Positions 1-7,871 of a stretch of DNA of 64,000 nucleotides are shown piece after piece. Numbering within the stretch: position 1 is the stretch's first letter; the number at the start of each line of letters is the position of its first letter. The stretch lies in assembly GCF_938017775.1 (NCBI RefSeq), contig NZ_CALIIU010000033.1:24307-88306 (forward strand), in the 5' to 3' direction. A program made the translations under genes and the position numbers. Under the pieces are notes generated by a model that saw only the letters and a program-made list of their open reading frames with translations, ran no database searches and was not told the origin of the DNA. This DNA comes from an uncultured Campylobacter sp. Its GTDB lineage: Bacteria > Campylobacterota > Campylobacteria > Campylobacterales > Campylobacteraceae.

Positions 1-1
1 C

Positions 2-435
2 ATTGATTTTGAGGGTATCTCGGATATCGTGCCGCATAAATTTGACGAAATTTTTGCGCGCTGGGCACGACGATGAAGCAGGCGGGTTCGTGCGAGGCGT
101 TTTTGCGCGTGGATGTGGACTACGTCTATGCGGTGGCGAAGTGGGGCAAAGCAGCGGGCGTACGGCGCTTCGTGCTCGTATCAGCTCCGGGTGCGAGCGA
201 AGGTTCGCCAAGCTTTTATCTGCGCGCCAAAGGACGTATTGAGCGGCGCGTGAGCGAGCTTGGTTTTGAGAGTCTTCAGATCGTCCGTCCACCGTTAATC
301 TTGGGCGAGAGGTCGGATGCTCGCCCGATAGAACGGCTTGCGGCGGCGGTTTTTAAACTGCTGCCTGCCTGTGCGTTCGGTAAATTTAGACCGCTTAGCG
401 GCGCAAGTATCGCCCGCTGCGAGCGTGATTTTTAG
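2..435 (+). pseudogene. NAD(P)-binding oxidoreductase, left-truncated and frameshifted
   Basis: This is the C-terminal part of an atypical short-chain dehydrogenase/epimerase-like protein (YbjT/HTATIP2-like group). One frame (from base 2) reads ...HKFDEIF and the frame holding the rest reads CALGTTMKQAG. They join cleanly only if one T is added to the five-T run at 51-55, so a 1-nt deletion breaks the gene. Family features seen after the break are RFVLVSAPGA, the YLRAKG segment with the usual Tyr/Lys neighbourhood, and ESLQIVRPPLILGER. The frame stops at 435 after SIARCERDF; a frame change near 421-425 would extend it through about 20 more residues, suggesting a possible second lesion. It may be a decaying gene or a base-calling error. 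The 5' part lies outside the window. Confidence 0.7.
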
Positions 436-458
436 CGCAAAATCCTATAAAAATTCGC

Positions 459-668
459 TCATTTTTTCTCTTTATTTTGTTTGATCTCCTCAAGACTTAG
501 ACCGCTTTTACCGATGCTGTCCATACTGAGCGTTTCGATCATCACGAGTATTGCGGCTGGGTCTTTGCCTAATACGCGCGCTAGCGTGTCCGTAATCTCG
601 GCGATGATTTGCTTTTTTTGCTCTTTTGTAGGCTCTGGAGCGGCTACTTTTATATTTACGAATGGCAT
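459..668 (-). CDS. 4-oxalocrotonate tautomerase family protein
   Basis: A 69-residue protein of the 4-OT superfamily, small cytoplasmic enzymes that use the N-terminal proline as a general base for keto-enol tautomerisation. After removal of Met1 the chain starts with Pro (MPFVNIKV), as the mechanism requires. The family pattern of strand, helix (EQKKQIIAEITDTLARVL), and second strand (ILVMIETLSMDSIGKSG) is present and the length is typical. The start is fixed by an AAGGAG ribosome site seven bases upstream. The natural substrate cannot be told from sequence; most campylobacterial members are of unknown role. It stands alone, convergent with the broken oxidoreductase. Confidence 0.85.
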   Translation of the reverse strand: MPFVNIKVAAPEPTKEQKKQIIAEITDTLARVLGKDPAAILVMIETLSMDSIGKSGLSLEEIKQNKEKK

Positions 669-856
669 TTTCTCTCCTTAAATTTGATAAAGCAGGGCTA
701 ATTATATCAAATTTTAGACTGTTACCCGTCTCGTTTGCGTTCTAAAATTTAAGTAGATGTATTTAAATTTAACTTTAAATTTGATTTAAAGCTAGTATGA
801 TTATTATGTGACTTGGTAGTAGTAAAATTCAATAAATTTACCCAAAAGGAGCGAAT
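669..856. promoter_or_regulatory. Divergent promoter region of tautomerase gene and assT-1
   Basis: A 188-base AT-rich spacer between divergently read genes. It holds several AAATTTAA words and an A-rich tract. The assT-1 side ends in an AAAAGGAG ribosome site (845-852) correctly spaced from the ATG at 857. I could not identify a clear -35/-10 pair or a regulator site. Confidence 0.45.
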
Positions 857-2629
857 ATGCGTAAGAATTTTTTCGGTTCTATCGTTTTGGCTGCAGCCTT
901 GGCGAGCGGCGCGTTTATAGCGGTGCCGCAGACTGCGAGTGCGGGCGTTTTGGCGCATCAGGTAAAAACCCAAGGCGAGCTTGGCTCGGTGTTTATCAAC
1001 CCATACGACGTGGCGCCTCTGACCGCCGTCATTGATCGCGCCGGCAAGGACATCAAGGATATCCACGTGCGGGTGCTGGGTAAACCGGGCGGCGGCATCG
1101 ACATCGCCTATAATGTCTCCGAGCATGCGCTGCTGACGCACGACGGCGTGCCGATCTGGGGGCTGTATCCGGACTATCTAAACGAGGTCGAAGTGAGCTA
1201 CGTTTTTAACGGCGAAAAGAAGGTCGAAAAGTATAAAATTTACGCTCAGCCGATCGTGACTTATAGCCGTGATTATAGATTTAGCCATATGCAAAAGATG
1301 AAGGTCAAAAAGGTCGATCCTGCGTTTAAAAATAGGCTCTATCTCATCAACAACACCATCACGAGCGTTCATAAGCCGCTTGATTGGAAAAACGGCGGTG
1401 CTGCTAGCTGGAATGATTTCACCGAAAATTTCGTCGTCGATACGCAGGGCGAGGTTAGATGGTATCTAGATTATCAGAAATTTTACGACCGCAGCGAGCG
1501 CAGGGTTATGGACGGCGGCATGATGATGGGCTTTCATCAGCTGCCAAACGGCGATCTGAGCTGGGGTATGGCGCAGCGATATATGCGCTACGATATGATG
1601 GGCAAGGAGGTGTATAATCGCGAGCTGCCGCGCGGCTACATCGATCTTAGCCACGAAGTTATGCCGCTAAAAGGCGATCATCTGCTGCTTCGCGTTGCCA
1701 AATATAACTACCATCATCCTGACGGCAGAATTTCGCACACGATCAGAGATCACATCATCGAAGTGGACGGTAGCGGCAAGGTCGTGGACGAGTGGGATCT
1801 GAATGAAATTTTCGGCAAAAACGTTTATCGCAGCAGCCTCATTAAGGCTCTTGACGCTCGCGCCGTGTGCCTAAATATCGATATGGACGCCAAAGAGATC
1901 AAAATCAGCGACGATCTGCCTTTCGGCGACGTGACCTCGACCGGCACGGGACGCAACTGGGCGCACGTAAACTCGATCTCGCACGATCCTAGCGACGACG
2001 GCATCATCCTCTCGCTCCGCCACCAAGGCATAGTTAAGATCGGCCGCGACAAAAAGGTAAAATGGATCCTCGCATCGCCTGAGGGCTGGAGCGCGGACTT
2101 TAAGGAAAAAGTGCTAGTACCAGTGGATAAAAACGGCAATAAAATCAAATGTGAAAACTCAAAATGCGAGGGCGACTTCGACTGGTCGTGGACGCAGCAC
2201 ACCGCATGGCTAACTCCGCGCTACGACAACAAGGGCCCAGTTAAGCACATCAGCGTATTTGACAACGGCGACGGCCGCGGCATGGAGCAGCCTGCGCTAA
2301 AAGAGCAAAAATACTCACGCGCGGTCGAGTACAAGATTGACGAGAAAAAGGGTACCGTCGAGCAAACATGGGAGTTTGGCAAGGAGCGCGGATTTGACTT
2401 CTATAGCGCGGTTACTAGCAACGTGGAGTGGCAAAAGGATAAAAGCACGTACTTCATCTCAAGCTCTAACGTCTATCTGCTAAAGCCCGATAAGACGATC
2501 AAAATGGTGCTCGTGGAGATCGATCCGAAGACAAATGACGTCAAATTTGAGATGGACGTGGAGTCGGCGTCTAGAGACGACGTAGCTTACCGCGCGCTGG
2601 TGATCGATCCGAATATCTTTGAGTATTAA
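857..2629 (+). CDS. assT: Aryl-sulfate sulfotransferase AssT (copy 1)
   Basis: Periplasmic, PAPS-independent arylsulfotransferase: it moves a sulfuryl group from a phenolic sulfate to a phenolic acceptor through a sulfohistidine intermediate. A signal peptide spans residues 1 to about 29, ending PQTASA. The beta-propeller active-site residues are visible by analogy to the E. coli CFT073 enzyme: His266 (LSHEV), His370 (NWAHVN), Arg388 (LRHQ) and the catalytic His448 in DWSWTQHTAW. The length (590 aa) is normal. It is followed by a hairpin terminator and then a DsbA/DsbL-type gene, consistent with the disulfide that AssT carries. A second copy lies at 7872-9719. Substrate is unknown; bacterial desulfonation or detoxification of phenols is inference. 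Confidence 0.93.
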   Translation: MRKNFFGSIVLAAALASGAFIAVPQTASAGVLAHQVKTQGELGSVFINPYDVAPLTAVIDRAGKDIKDIHVRVLGKPGGGIDIAYNVSEHALLTHDGVPIWGLYPDYLNEVEVSYVFNGEKKVEKYKIYAQPIVTYSRDYRFSHMQKMKVKKVDPAFKNRLYLINNTITSVHKPLDWKNGGAASWNDFTENFVVDTQGEVRWYLDYQKFYDRSERRVMDGGMMMGFHQLPNGDLSWGMAQRYMRYDMMGKEVYNRELPRGYIDLSHEVMPLKGDHLLLRVAKYNYHHPDGRISHTIRDHIIEVDGSGKVVDEWDLNEIFGKNVYRSSLIKALDARAVCLNIDMDAKEIKISDDLPFGDVTSTGTGRNWAHVNSISHDPSDDGIILSLRHQGIVKIGRDKKVKWILASPEGWSADFKEKVLVPVDKNGNKIKCENSKCEGDFDWSWTQHTAWLTPRYDNKGPVKHISVFDNGDGRGMEQPALKEQKYSRAVEYKIDEKKGTVEQTWEFGKERGFDFYSAVTSNVEWQKDKSTYFISSSNVYLLKPDKTIKMVLVEIDPKTNDVKFEMDVESASRDDVAYRALVIDPNIFEY

Positions 2630-2698
2630 ATTTAACCTTTCTGGTTTAGTTTTTCTAGCCACCGCTAAAACTATGTGCGCGGCTGGATTTAGAATTTC

Positions 2699-2740
2699 GC
2701 GGCGAGTTAAATTTGATAAAAATTACTCGCCGCTTTGTTT
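2699..2740 (+). terminator. Hairpin terminator after assT-1
   Basis: Perfect 9-bp arms GCGGCGAGT (2699-2707) and ACTCGCCGC (2725-2733) are followed by TTTGTTT. It lies 70 bases after assT-1 and 80 before the next gene, so that gene is probably expressed mainly from its own promoter or by read-through. Confidence 0.7.
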
Positions 2741-2822
2741 AAATTTGACTAGCTTAGCTCGCTTAATCTCAAATTTACCCTTTATTTTATACAATCTTTA
2801 AAATTTACCGCAAAGGAATTCT

Positions 2823-3473
2823 ATGAAAATCGCTAAAATTTTTAAAGCTTTAGCCGCCGTTTGCTTGCTTAGCGTAGGTGCAAACGCGCTAGAGGAGGGC
2901 GTTAATTATCAAGTGTTGCAAAAGCCGCTAAACGTACCGAAAAACAGCGTCGTCAAAATTTTTAACTACGAGTGCCCGCACTGCTATGCGTTTGATAGGA
3001 CGGTCACGCCGCAGCTGATGAAAAAGCTTGAGGGGACGGAGTTTTTGCCATGGCATCTAAAGACCAAAGGCGTGTTTGGGCAGACCGCTAGCGGCGTATT
3101 CGCAGCCCTCATCGTGCTTGATGAGAAGGACGATGTGAGCCTGCTAAGCGACGAGTCGAAATTTAAAAAAGCGAAATTCGCGATTTACAAAGCGATCCAT
3201 GACAAAAAGGACGATTTTGGCGGCGGCAGTGATAAACAAAGATTCATCAAAACCGCGCTGGATGCTGCAGGCGTGAGCTTGAGCGAATACGAAGCGGCAC
3301 TTGCTAGCAAAAAGGCGCAGGCTCTGCTTACGCAGTGGGATGCGGGCTACGAGGTCGCGGTGATTTCAGGCGTGCCGGCATTTGTCGTCAGCGGCAAGTA
3401 TCTCTTAAACACCTCCTCGTTCGGCTCCGTCGATGAAATGGCCGCCGCAGTAAAGGAGCTACTGGCGAAATAG
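2823..3473 (+). CDS. Thiol:disulfide oxidoreductase, DsbA/DsbL type (CPHC)
   Basis: Periplasmic thioredoxin-fold disulfide oxidase of 216 residues, with a signal peptide ending near GANA (residue 22). The active site is Cys51-Pro-His-Cys54 and the cis-proline loop reads GVPAFVV near residue 185. Its position directly after assT-1 suggests it oxidises AssT. It is about as long as the second copy at 6981-7637 but differs in the central dipeptide (PH here, PF there); PF is the DsbL-like dipeptide and PH the DsbA-like one. No DsbB/DsbI partner adjoins this copy, so it probably shares the DsbI at 6349-6972. Start supported by AAAGGAATTCT upstream. Confidence 0.88.
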   Translation: MKIAKIFKALAAVCLLSVGANALEEGVNYQVLQKPLNVPKNSVVKIFNYECPHCYAFDRTVTPQLMKKLEGTEFLPWHLKTKGVFGQTASGVFAALIVLDEKDDVSLLSDESKFKKAKFAIYKAIHDKKDDFGGGSDKQRFIKTALDAAGVSLSEYEAALASKKAQALLTQWDAGYEVAVISGVPAFVVSGKYLLNTSSFGSVDEMAAAVKELLAK

Positions 3474-3613
3474 GTCTTGTCGCATTAAATTTAGCCGCAC
3501 CAAAGCAAACTTTGTTTTATGCGCCGCGTTAAATTTGGCTGCGAGGCTTCCAGTAAATTTTATCGCTAAGCCGCGCGGCACGATAGCGATTAAATTTTAT
3601 GTTTTCGAGGCGC

Positions 3614-3855
3614 GGATCTCGGCGAGTAAAATTTGAGCTAAAATTTAAAAATTTAACTTTAAATTTGAACATAAAAAATTAAGGTGAAGTATTTTTACGT
3701 CAGACGAGGCAGCGGCGAACGAGGCGAGGGAGCGGGTTCGGTCGTCCGTGACCGATTTGACATTTTCAAGATGCAGGTCTCGGTGAATAAAATTTGAGCC
3801 AAAATTTATAAATTTGACTTCAAATTTGAGTGCAAAAAAAGTCAAGGCGAAGTAT
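3614..3855. repeat. Two degenerate direct repeats in gene-free spacer
   Basis: Copy A (about 3614-3692) and copy B (about 3776-3855) are each roughly 80 bases. Both run TCTCGG, then TAAAATTTGAG, then AAAATTTA, then TTTAAATTTGA, and end in AAGGYGAAGTAT. They are separated by a GC-rich stretch containing GACGAGGCAGCGGCGAACGAGG. The whole spacer 3474-3977 (504 bases) has no convincing gene. Several of the same words recur in other spacers of this window. Function unknown. Confidence 0.6.
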
Positions 3856-3977
3856 CGCGAGACGGATTTAAGGGTTGCGACGTAAAAATTTAGCGTGGGC
3901 TGGACAAGGTAGTCCGCCGAGCTAAATTTTTACTAGCTCCGTTAAAGACGCTCGCGAGGCAAGCCGCAAAGTTAAAT

Positions 3978-4658
3978 TTACTCGCCGCTTAATAAGATGT
4001 ATCCGCTTTCACTGATATTTTTAAATTTAACCCCCAGCTCCCGCTTTAGCCTCAGCACGACGTTTTGTATCGCGCCTTTGCTCGTTTGCTCGCCCTCATA
4101 GACGAACTCCTCGATCATCTCGTAGCTCACGAGCTTGTTTAAGTTGTACGCAAAGAGCCAAAAAAGCTTGTTTTGCAAAAATGAGAGATAAATTTCTTCG
4201 CCGTTTTTGTAGATCTTTTCTTTGGCGAGATTTATGCTCGTTTGCGGGCTTAAGCGCACGAGCTTTTCGTCCTTTTCGTAGGTCAGAGCCACTAGTAGGC
4301 GGTGCAGCGCCGTGATATCGACCGGCTTTTTTAGAAAAGACGCCGCGCCGTGCTCGATGCTTTTGATGAGATTGTCGTCGGTGTCGTAGGAGGTAAAGAC
4401 GATAAATTTTTGCACGGGCTTGATGCGTATCATCTCCTTCATCATCTCAAAGCCGTTCATCGCGGGCATGTGGATGTCGGTGATGACGATGGCGGGGGCT
4501 AGCTTTTTAAAGCGCTCCAGCCCCTCCAACCCGTCGCCCGCGCCCCAGACGCTTAGGCAGTATGGCTTAAGCCCGCCTATTAGCAGCTCCCTTGCGATCT
4601 CGTCGTCTTCGACGATGAGGACGCTCAGGTCTTTAAGTAGCCTCAAATGCTCTTGCAT
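3978..4658 (-). CDS. OmpR-type response regulator
   Basis: DNA-binding response regulator of 226 residues. The receiver domain (about 8-125) has the acidic pair Glu17/Asp18-Asp19, phospho-acceptor Asp61 in VITDIHMPAMNG, Thr89 and Lys111 (FLKKP). The C-terminal part (about 135-224) ends in a winged helix resembling Trans_reg_C, with the recognition-helix segment GAIQNVVLRLKRELG and a final wing GYILLS. It begins one base after the histidine kinase stop codon, so the pair is co-transcribed. Being flanked by AssT/Dsb genes on both sides, it may control the sulfotransferase island; that is inference. Confidence 0.88.
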   Translation of the reverse strand: MQEHLRLLKDLSVLIVEDDEIARELLIGGLKPYCLSVWGAGDGLEGLERFKKLAPAIVITDIHMPAMNGFEMMKEMIRIKPVQKFIVFTSYDTDDNLIKSIEHGAASFLKKPVDITALHRLLVALTYEKDEKLVRLSPQTSINLAKEKIYKNGEEIYLSFLQNKLFWLFAYNLNKLVSYEMIEEFVYEGEQTSKGAIQNVVLRLKRELGVKFKNISESGYILLSGE

Positions 4659-4659
4659 C

Positions 4660-6309
4660 TCACTCCTTTAAATTTGTCTCAAAGCTCAGCTCAAACGTCG
4701 TCGGATCGCCCGCGCTTAGCAGTTTGATGTCGCCTGCGAGCTTCTCGTTTGCTAGCTTTTTGCCAAAATACAGCCCGATGCCGCTTCCTTGCTTTTTGGT
4801 GGTTTTTGGCTGGGTTAAAATTTTATCCCGCAGCTCTCTGCTCACGCCGCTGCCGTAGTCCGTGACGGCTATTTTGCACGTGCCGTTTTCAAATTTGACG
4901 TCCAAAAAAATCTGCCGCTTGGCGATCTCGTCTTTATATCGCTCCACGACCGCGTCCTTGGCGTTGTGTATGAGGATGAGTAAAATTTGCTGCACGATGC
5001 CCATCCGCTGGGTAGCCTCTTCGTCTTGAAACTCGCGCAGGCTTACCGCGACGTTTGCTTTGCTAAGCTCGGTGTGCATTAGCTTTAGTAGGTCTTTTAT
5101 GCAGCGTTGCACGCTAAATTTTTGCGGACTGTCGCTGCTTTTATAAAAATTTCTAAAAATCTCGATCGTATCGCTCAAAAGCACGGTCGCAGCCTGCCCT
5201 TTTTGCAGCATATGCTCTAGCGTCGCGGCGTCTAGCTTGCCGTCCTTTTGCAGCATGAGTAGGCTTGAGATCATCAAATTTAGCGAATTAACCGGCTGGA
5301 TAAACTGATGATTTATGCCGCTGATTAGCTCGCCCGCCTCGCTCATACGAGCTTTGTGCTTGAGCAGGGCCTCGTAGTCGTCTTGCAGGTTTTTGATTTT
5401 TGAGTACATAAAGTTATGGAGGAAATTTGCCACCAGCGCCAGCGCCGCGAATGCAAAAAGCAGTGTAAGGGCGTTTTTTAGCGCGGAGTTAAGCAGCGCG
5501 GCGAGCTCCTTTTCGTTATCCGTACCTGCGCCTATAAACCAGTTTAGCGTGGGGATCTCGGCGACGGAGATGAAATTTGAGCCGATATTTAGGCTCGTGA
5601 TGTCTTCGTCTCTCAGGAAAAGCTCTTTAAATTTATCCTCGATCTGCTTTTTTAGCGACGCGTCCTTCATCGGCGTTAAAATTTCGCCGCCGTGAGTTAC
5701 GATAAAGGCGTAGGAATCGGGCGCGAGTTTAAATTTTTCCATATTTTTTAGTATGTTTTGCAGCTTCACTACGCCGCAAAGTACCCCCGCAAACGAGCCG
5801 CCGTCCAGTACGGGCACGCATAAATTTAGCGTCGGCTCGCCTAAAATTTTATGGCGCTGCATAAAATTTACCGTGGGCGCTAGCGTGCTTTTGGTCTCCT
5901 CAAACCACACAAGCCCCGTGCGAAGGTTCTTTGGCATCGCCTCGTCGCCCTCTAGCTCCTTGCCGTCTACGAAAATTTCTCCGTCCTCGCGCAAAAACTG
6001 CAAAGCGTCAAATTCCGCGGAGTTTTCTTTAAAAAGACGTATGAAGCCGCCGAGCTTCTCGTCGTCTCGTATCGCGCCTGCGTTTTGCATAAATTTAGCC
6101 GCGCGCACCAGAGAGTGCAGCCGCTCATCCAGCCAAAACGAGAAATTCCCGACCATATTTTCGCTAGCGGCGATCTTGTTTTTATCCGCGAGCGCCGTGA
6201 TCTGCGCCTTGGCGTCCTCGTAGTTTTTCACGCCCAAAAGCACCACGAAAAGGCTCGCGAAAATGATGATGAAGTAAATTTTAAAATTATGCTCGCGTAA
6301 GGCTCTCAT
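4660..6309 (-). CDS. Sensor histidine kinase with periplasmic cache-like domain
   Basis: Membrane sensor kinase of 549 residues. One membrane helix lies at about 10-27 and a second near 275-297, enclosing a ~245-residue periplasmic segment of dCache type (SFWLDERLHSLVRAAKFMQ, LNLCVPVLDGG and GVVKLQNILKNM are typical). The cytoplasmic part has the H-box GELISGINHQF, N-box IHNAKDAV, G1 box DYGSG and G2 box GSGIGLYFGKKL. No HAMP is obvious; a coiled-coil linker joins membrane and kinase. Cognate of the downstream response regulator. The ligand of the sensor domain is not predictable; small organic acids or aromatic compounds are commonly sensed by this fold. Confidence 0.88.
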   Translation of the reverse strand: MRALREHNFKIYFIIIFASLFVVLLGVKNYEDAKAQITALADKNKIAASENMVGNFSFWLDERLHSLVRAAKFMQNAGAIRDDEKLGGFIRLFKENSAEFDALQFLREDGEIFVDGKELEGDEAMPKNLRTGLVWFEETKSTLAPTVNFMQRHKILGEPTLNLCVPVLDGGSFAGVLCGVVKLQNILKNMEKFKLAPDSYAFIVTHGGEILTPMKDASLKKQIEDKFKELFLRDEDITSLNIGSNFISVAEIPTLNWFIGAGTDNEKELAALLNSALKNALTLLFAFAALALVANFLHNFMYSKIKNLQDDYEALLKHKARMSEAGELISGINHQFIQPVNSLNLMISSLLMLQKDGKLDAATLEHMLQKGQAATVLLSDTIEIFRNFYKSSDSPQKFSVQRCIKDLLKLMHTELSKANVAVSLREFQDEEATQRMGIVQQILLILIHNAKDAVVERYKDEIAKRQIFLDVKFENGTCKIAVTDYGSGVSRELRDKILTQPKTTKKQGSGIGLYFGKKLANEKLAGDIKLLSAGDPTTFELSFETNLKE

Positions 6310-6348
6310 ACGGCGAGTATAGCAAAATCGGTCTAAATTTAGACCGAT

Positions 6349-6972
6349 TTAAGCTTTTTTCAGAGTTAAAATTTTGCAAATAAACATCGCGGCGAGCACG
6401 ACGAAGCAGACTCCAAAGCCGATCAGCGTGCAGTCGGCCATCGACATAAATTTGCTTGAGGGGATCAGGTACCAGCCGTCTTGATAAAGATCGACTAAAT
6501 ACTTCTGAAAGCCGTCTAGCGTGATGCCGTCTGGAACCATCGGATTATCGTATCCGCAGTCGCCAGTAGGCAAGAACCAATCGGGCGCCCACCGCTCAAG
6601 CGGCAGACCGAATGGATAGTGCGGCTCGGTCGAGCAGCCCTGCACGCCGAACGGATCGTCTCCGTGTACGGCGCCGTGGATTTTGATTAGTTTGGCGCTA
6701 TACATTATGCCCTGGATCGCGCCCCAAAAGGCTAGCAGGTAGCCTGCCGCGGCGAGGAGTAAATTTTTAGGATTTATGATCGCCACAAGGCCTCCCAGTG
6801 CCATGCACAAAAAGGCAAAGCGGATATAGACGCACTGCTCGCAAGGCGGCATATAGACGTAGTTTTGAAACAGCGAGTGCGCCAGCACCACGAGTCCGAC
6901 GCTCACTGCTACGAGGATCGCCCACGGCAGACGGCTGTCTGCGAATTTTGCTATTTTTTCCGCAAATTTCAT
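6349..6972 (-). CDS. dsbI: DsbI/DsbB-family quinone-coupled thiol oxidase
   Basis: Integral membrane partner that re-oxidises DsbL and passes electrons to quinone. Of 207 residues, four to five are membrane segments (about 17-33, 51-66, 70-90, 180-202). The first periplasmic redox pair is Cys44-Glu-Gln-Cys47 and the second periplasmic loop carries two more cysteines, in VQGCSTEPHYPFG and PTGDCGYDNP. This long second loop is typical of the DsbI subgroup linked to AssT. The gene starts eight bases after the stop of dsbL, and both are read leftward, divergent from assT-2. It ends 39 bases from the kinase gene start. Confidence 0.9.
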   Translation of the reverse strand: MKFAEKIAKFADSRLPWAILVAVSVGLVVLAHSLFQNYVYMPPCEQCVYIRFAFLCMALGGLVAIINPKNLLLAAAGYLLAFWGAIQGIMYSAKLIKIHGAVHGDDPFGVQGCSTEPHYPFGLPLERWAPDWFLPTGDCGYDNPMVPDGITLDGFQKYLVDLYQDGWYLIPSSKFMSMADCTLIGFGVCFVVLAAMFICKILTLKKA

Positions 6973-6980
6973 GCCGCGCC

Positions 6981-7637
6981 CTATTTTTTAAGCAGCTCTT
7001 CAATTAGCTGCGCCATGCCGTCGATAGAGCTGATGGACTTCGTCATGATGAGGTATTTGCCGTTTACGACAAACGCCGGTACGCCTTGGATTTTCGCTAC
7101 GTCGTAGCTCTCGTCCCATTTTTTAAGTAGTTCGGCGACTTTTGGATCCTCTAGCTTTTTTTGATAGTCCGCTTCGCTAATGCCCGCCGCATCAAGCCCG
7201 GTCTTTAAAAACGCGGCCTCGTCCTTGCCGTCGCTCCAGCGCTGCTTTTGATCGTGATAGGCCTTGTAGTAGGCAAATTTAGCCTTTTTAAACAGCGAGT
7301 TTTCATCTAGCAGGCTTACGCCTTTTTCCTCGTCCATCACGGCTAAGACGGCAAAAATTTTACTCGCTGCCTCGCCGTATTCGCCTTTGGTTTTTAGATG
7401 AAACGGCACGTATTTTAGCCCCGCGACCTTTTCTACGACCTTCGGCGTGACGGTTTTGTCGTATTTGTAGCAAAACGGGCATGCGTAGCTAAAGACCTTA
7501 ACTAGCGTGTTTTGCTCCACGGGCAGCGGCTTTTGCAGCTTTACGTAGTCTTCGCCCTCGGTAAATGCTGACGCGCTAAGGGCGCCAAACATCGCGACTG
7601 CTAGAAAGCCTTTGCTAAATTTAGAAAGCAGGTTCAT
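6981..7637 (-). CDS. dsbL: Thiol:disulfide oxidoreductase DsbL (CPFC)
   Basis: Periplasmic DsbA-like oxidase of 218 residues. The signal peptide ends near SASA (residue 24). The active site is Cys53-Pro-Phe-Cys56, the dipeptide seen in E. coli DsbL, and the cis-proline loop is GVPAFVV. Together with the adjacent dsbI and the divergent assT-2 this is the classical assT-dsbL-dsbI module, in which DsbL/DsbI form the essential disulfide in the sulfotransferase. RBS AAGGAGCACTCC precedes the ATG. It is clearly paralogous to the gene at 2823-3473 (shared KLQKPL, FKKAKFA.YKA and VPAFVV blocks), which points to duplication of the whole module. Confidence 0.92.
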   Translation of the reverse strand: MNLLSKFSKGFLAVAMFGALSASAFTEGEDYVKLQKPLPVEQNTLVKVFSYACPFCYKYDKTVTPKVVEKVAGLKYVPFHLKTKGEYGEAASKIFAVLAVMDEEKGVSLLDENSLFKKAKFAYYKAYHDQKQRWSDGKDEAAFLKTGLDAAGISEADYQKKLEDPKVAELLKKWDESYDVAKIQGVPAFVVNGKYLIMTKSISSIDGMAQLIEELLKK

Positions 7638-7871
7638 GGAGTGCTCCTTAAAATGATTTTGTTTGCGTTAATTTTATACCTTTTCGCCGCCGCAGAACTC
7701 ACGCTAAGATAAATTTTAGATTAAATTCGTAAAATTTGGGCTAAATTTTAGCGGAAAGTATAAAAAATTGAATTATTTTTTGTAATTAAGCAAGTTTTAA
7801 TAAACGCGTGATTTCTACGTTAGCGAGGTTGATTAAAATTACGGTATCAAATCAATTCAAAGGAGAATAAG
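7638..7871. promoter_or_regulatory. Divergent promoter region dsbL / assT-2
   Basis: A 234-base AT-rich spacer with the near-palindrome GCTAAATTTTAGC (7740-7752) and long A/T runs around 7765-7800. AAAGGAG (7859-7865) is the assT-2 ribosome site. The half-sites TTGAT (7829) and ATCAA (near 7846 and 7851) are present but not at the spacing of a canonical FNR/CRP box, so I do not call one. Confidence 0.45.

Noticed and set aside
7829..7855. FNR box in front of assT-2
   Set aside because: TTGAT and ATCAA half-sites are present but spaced far beyond the four bases of an FNR site.
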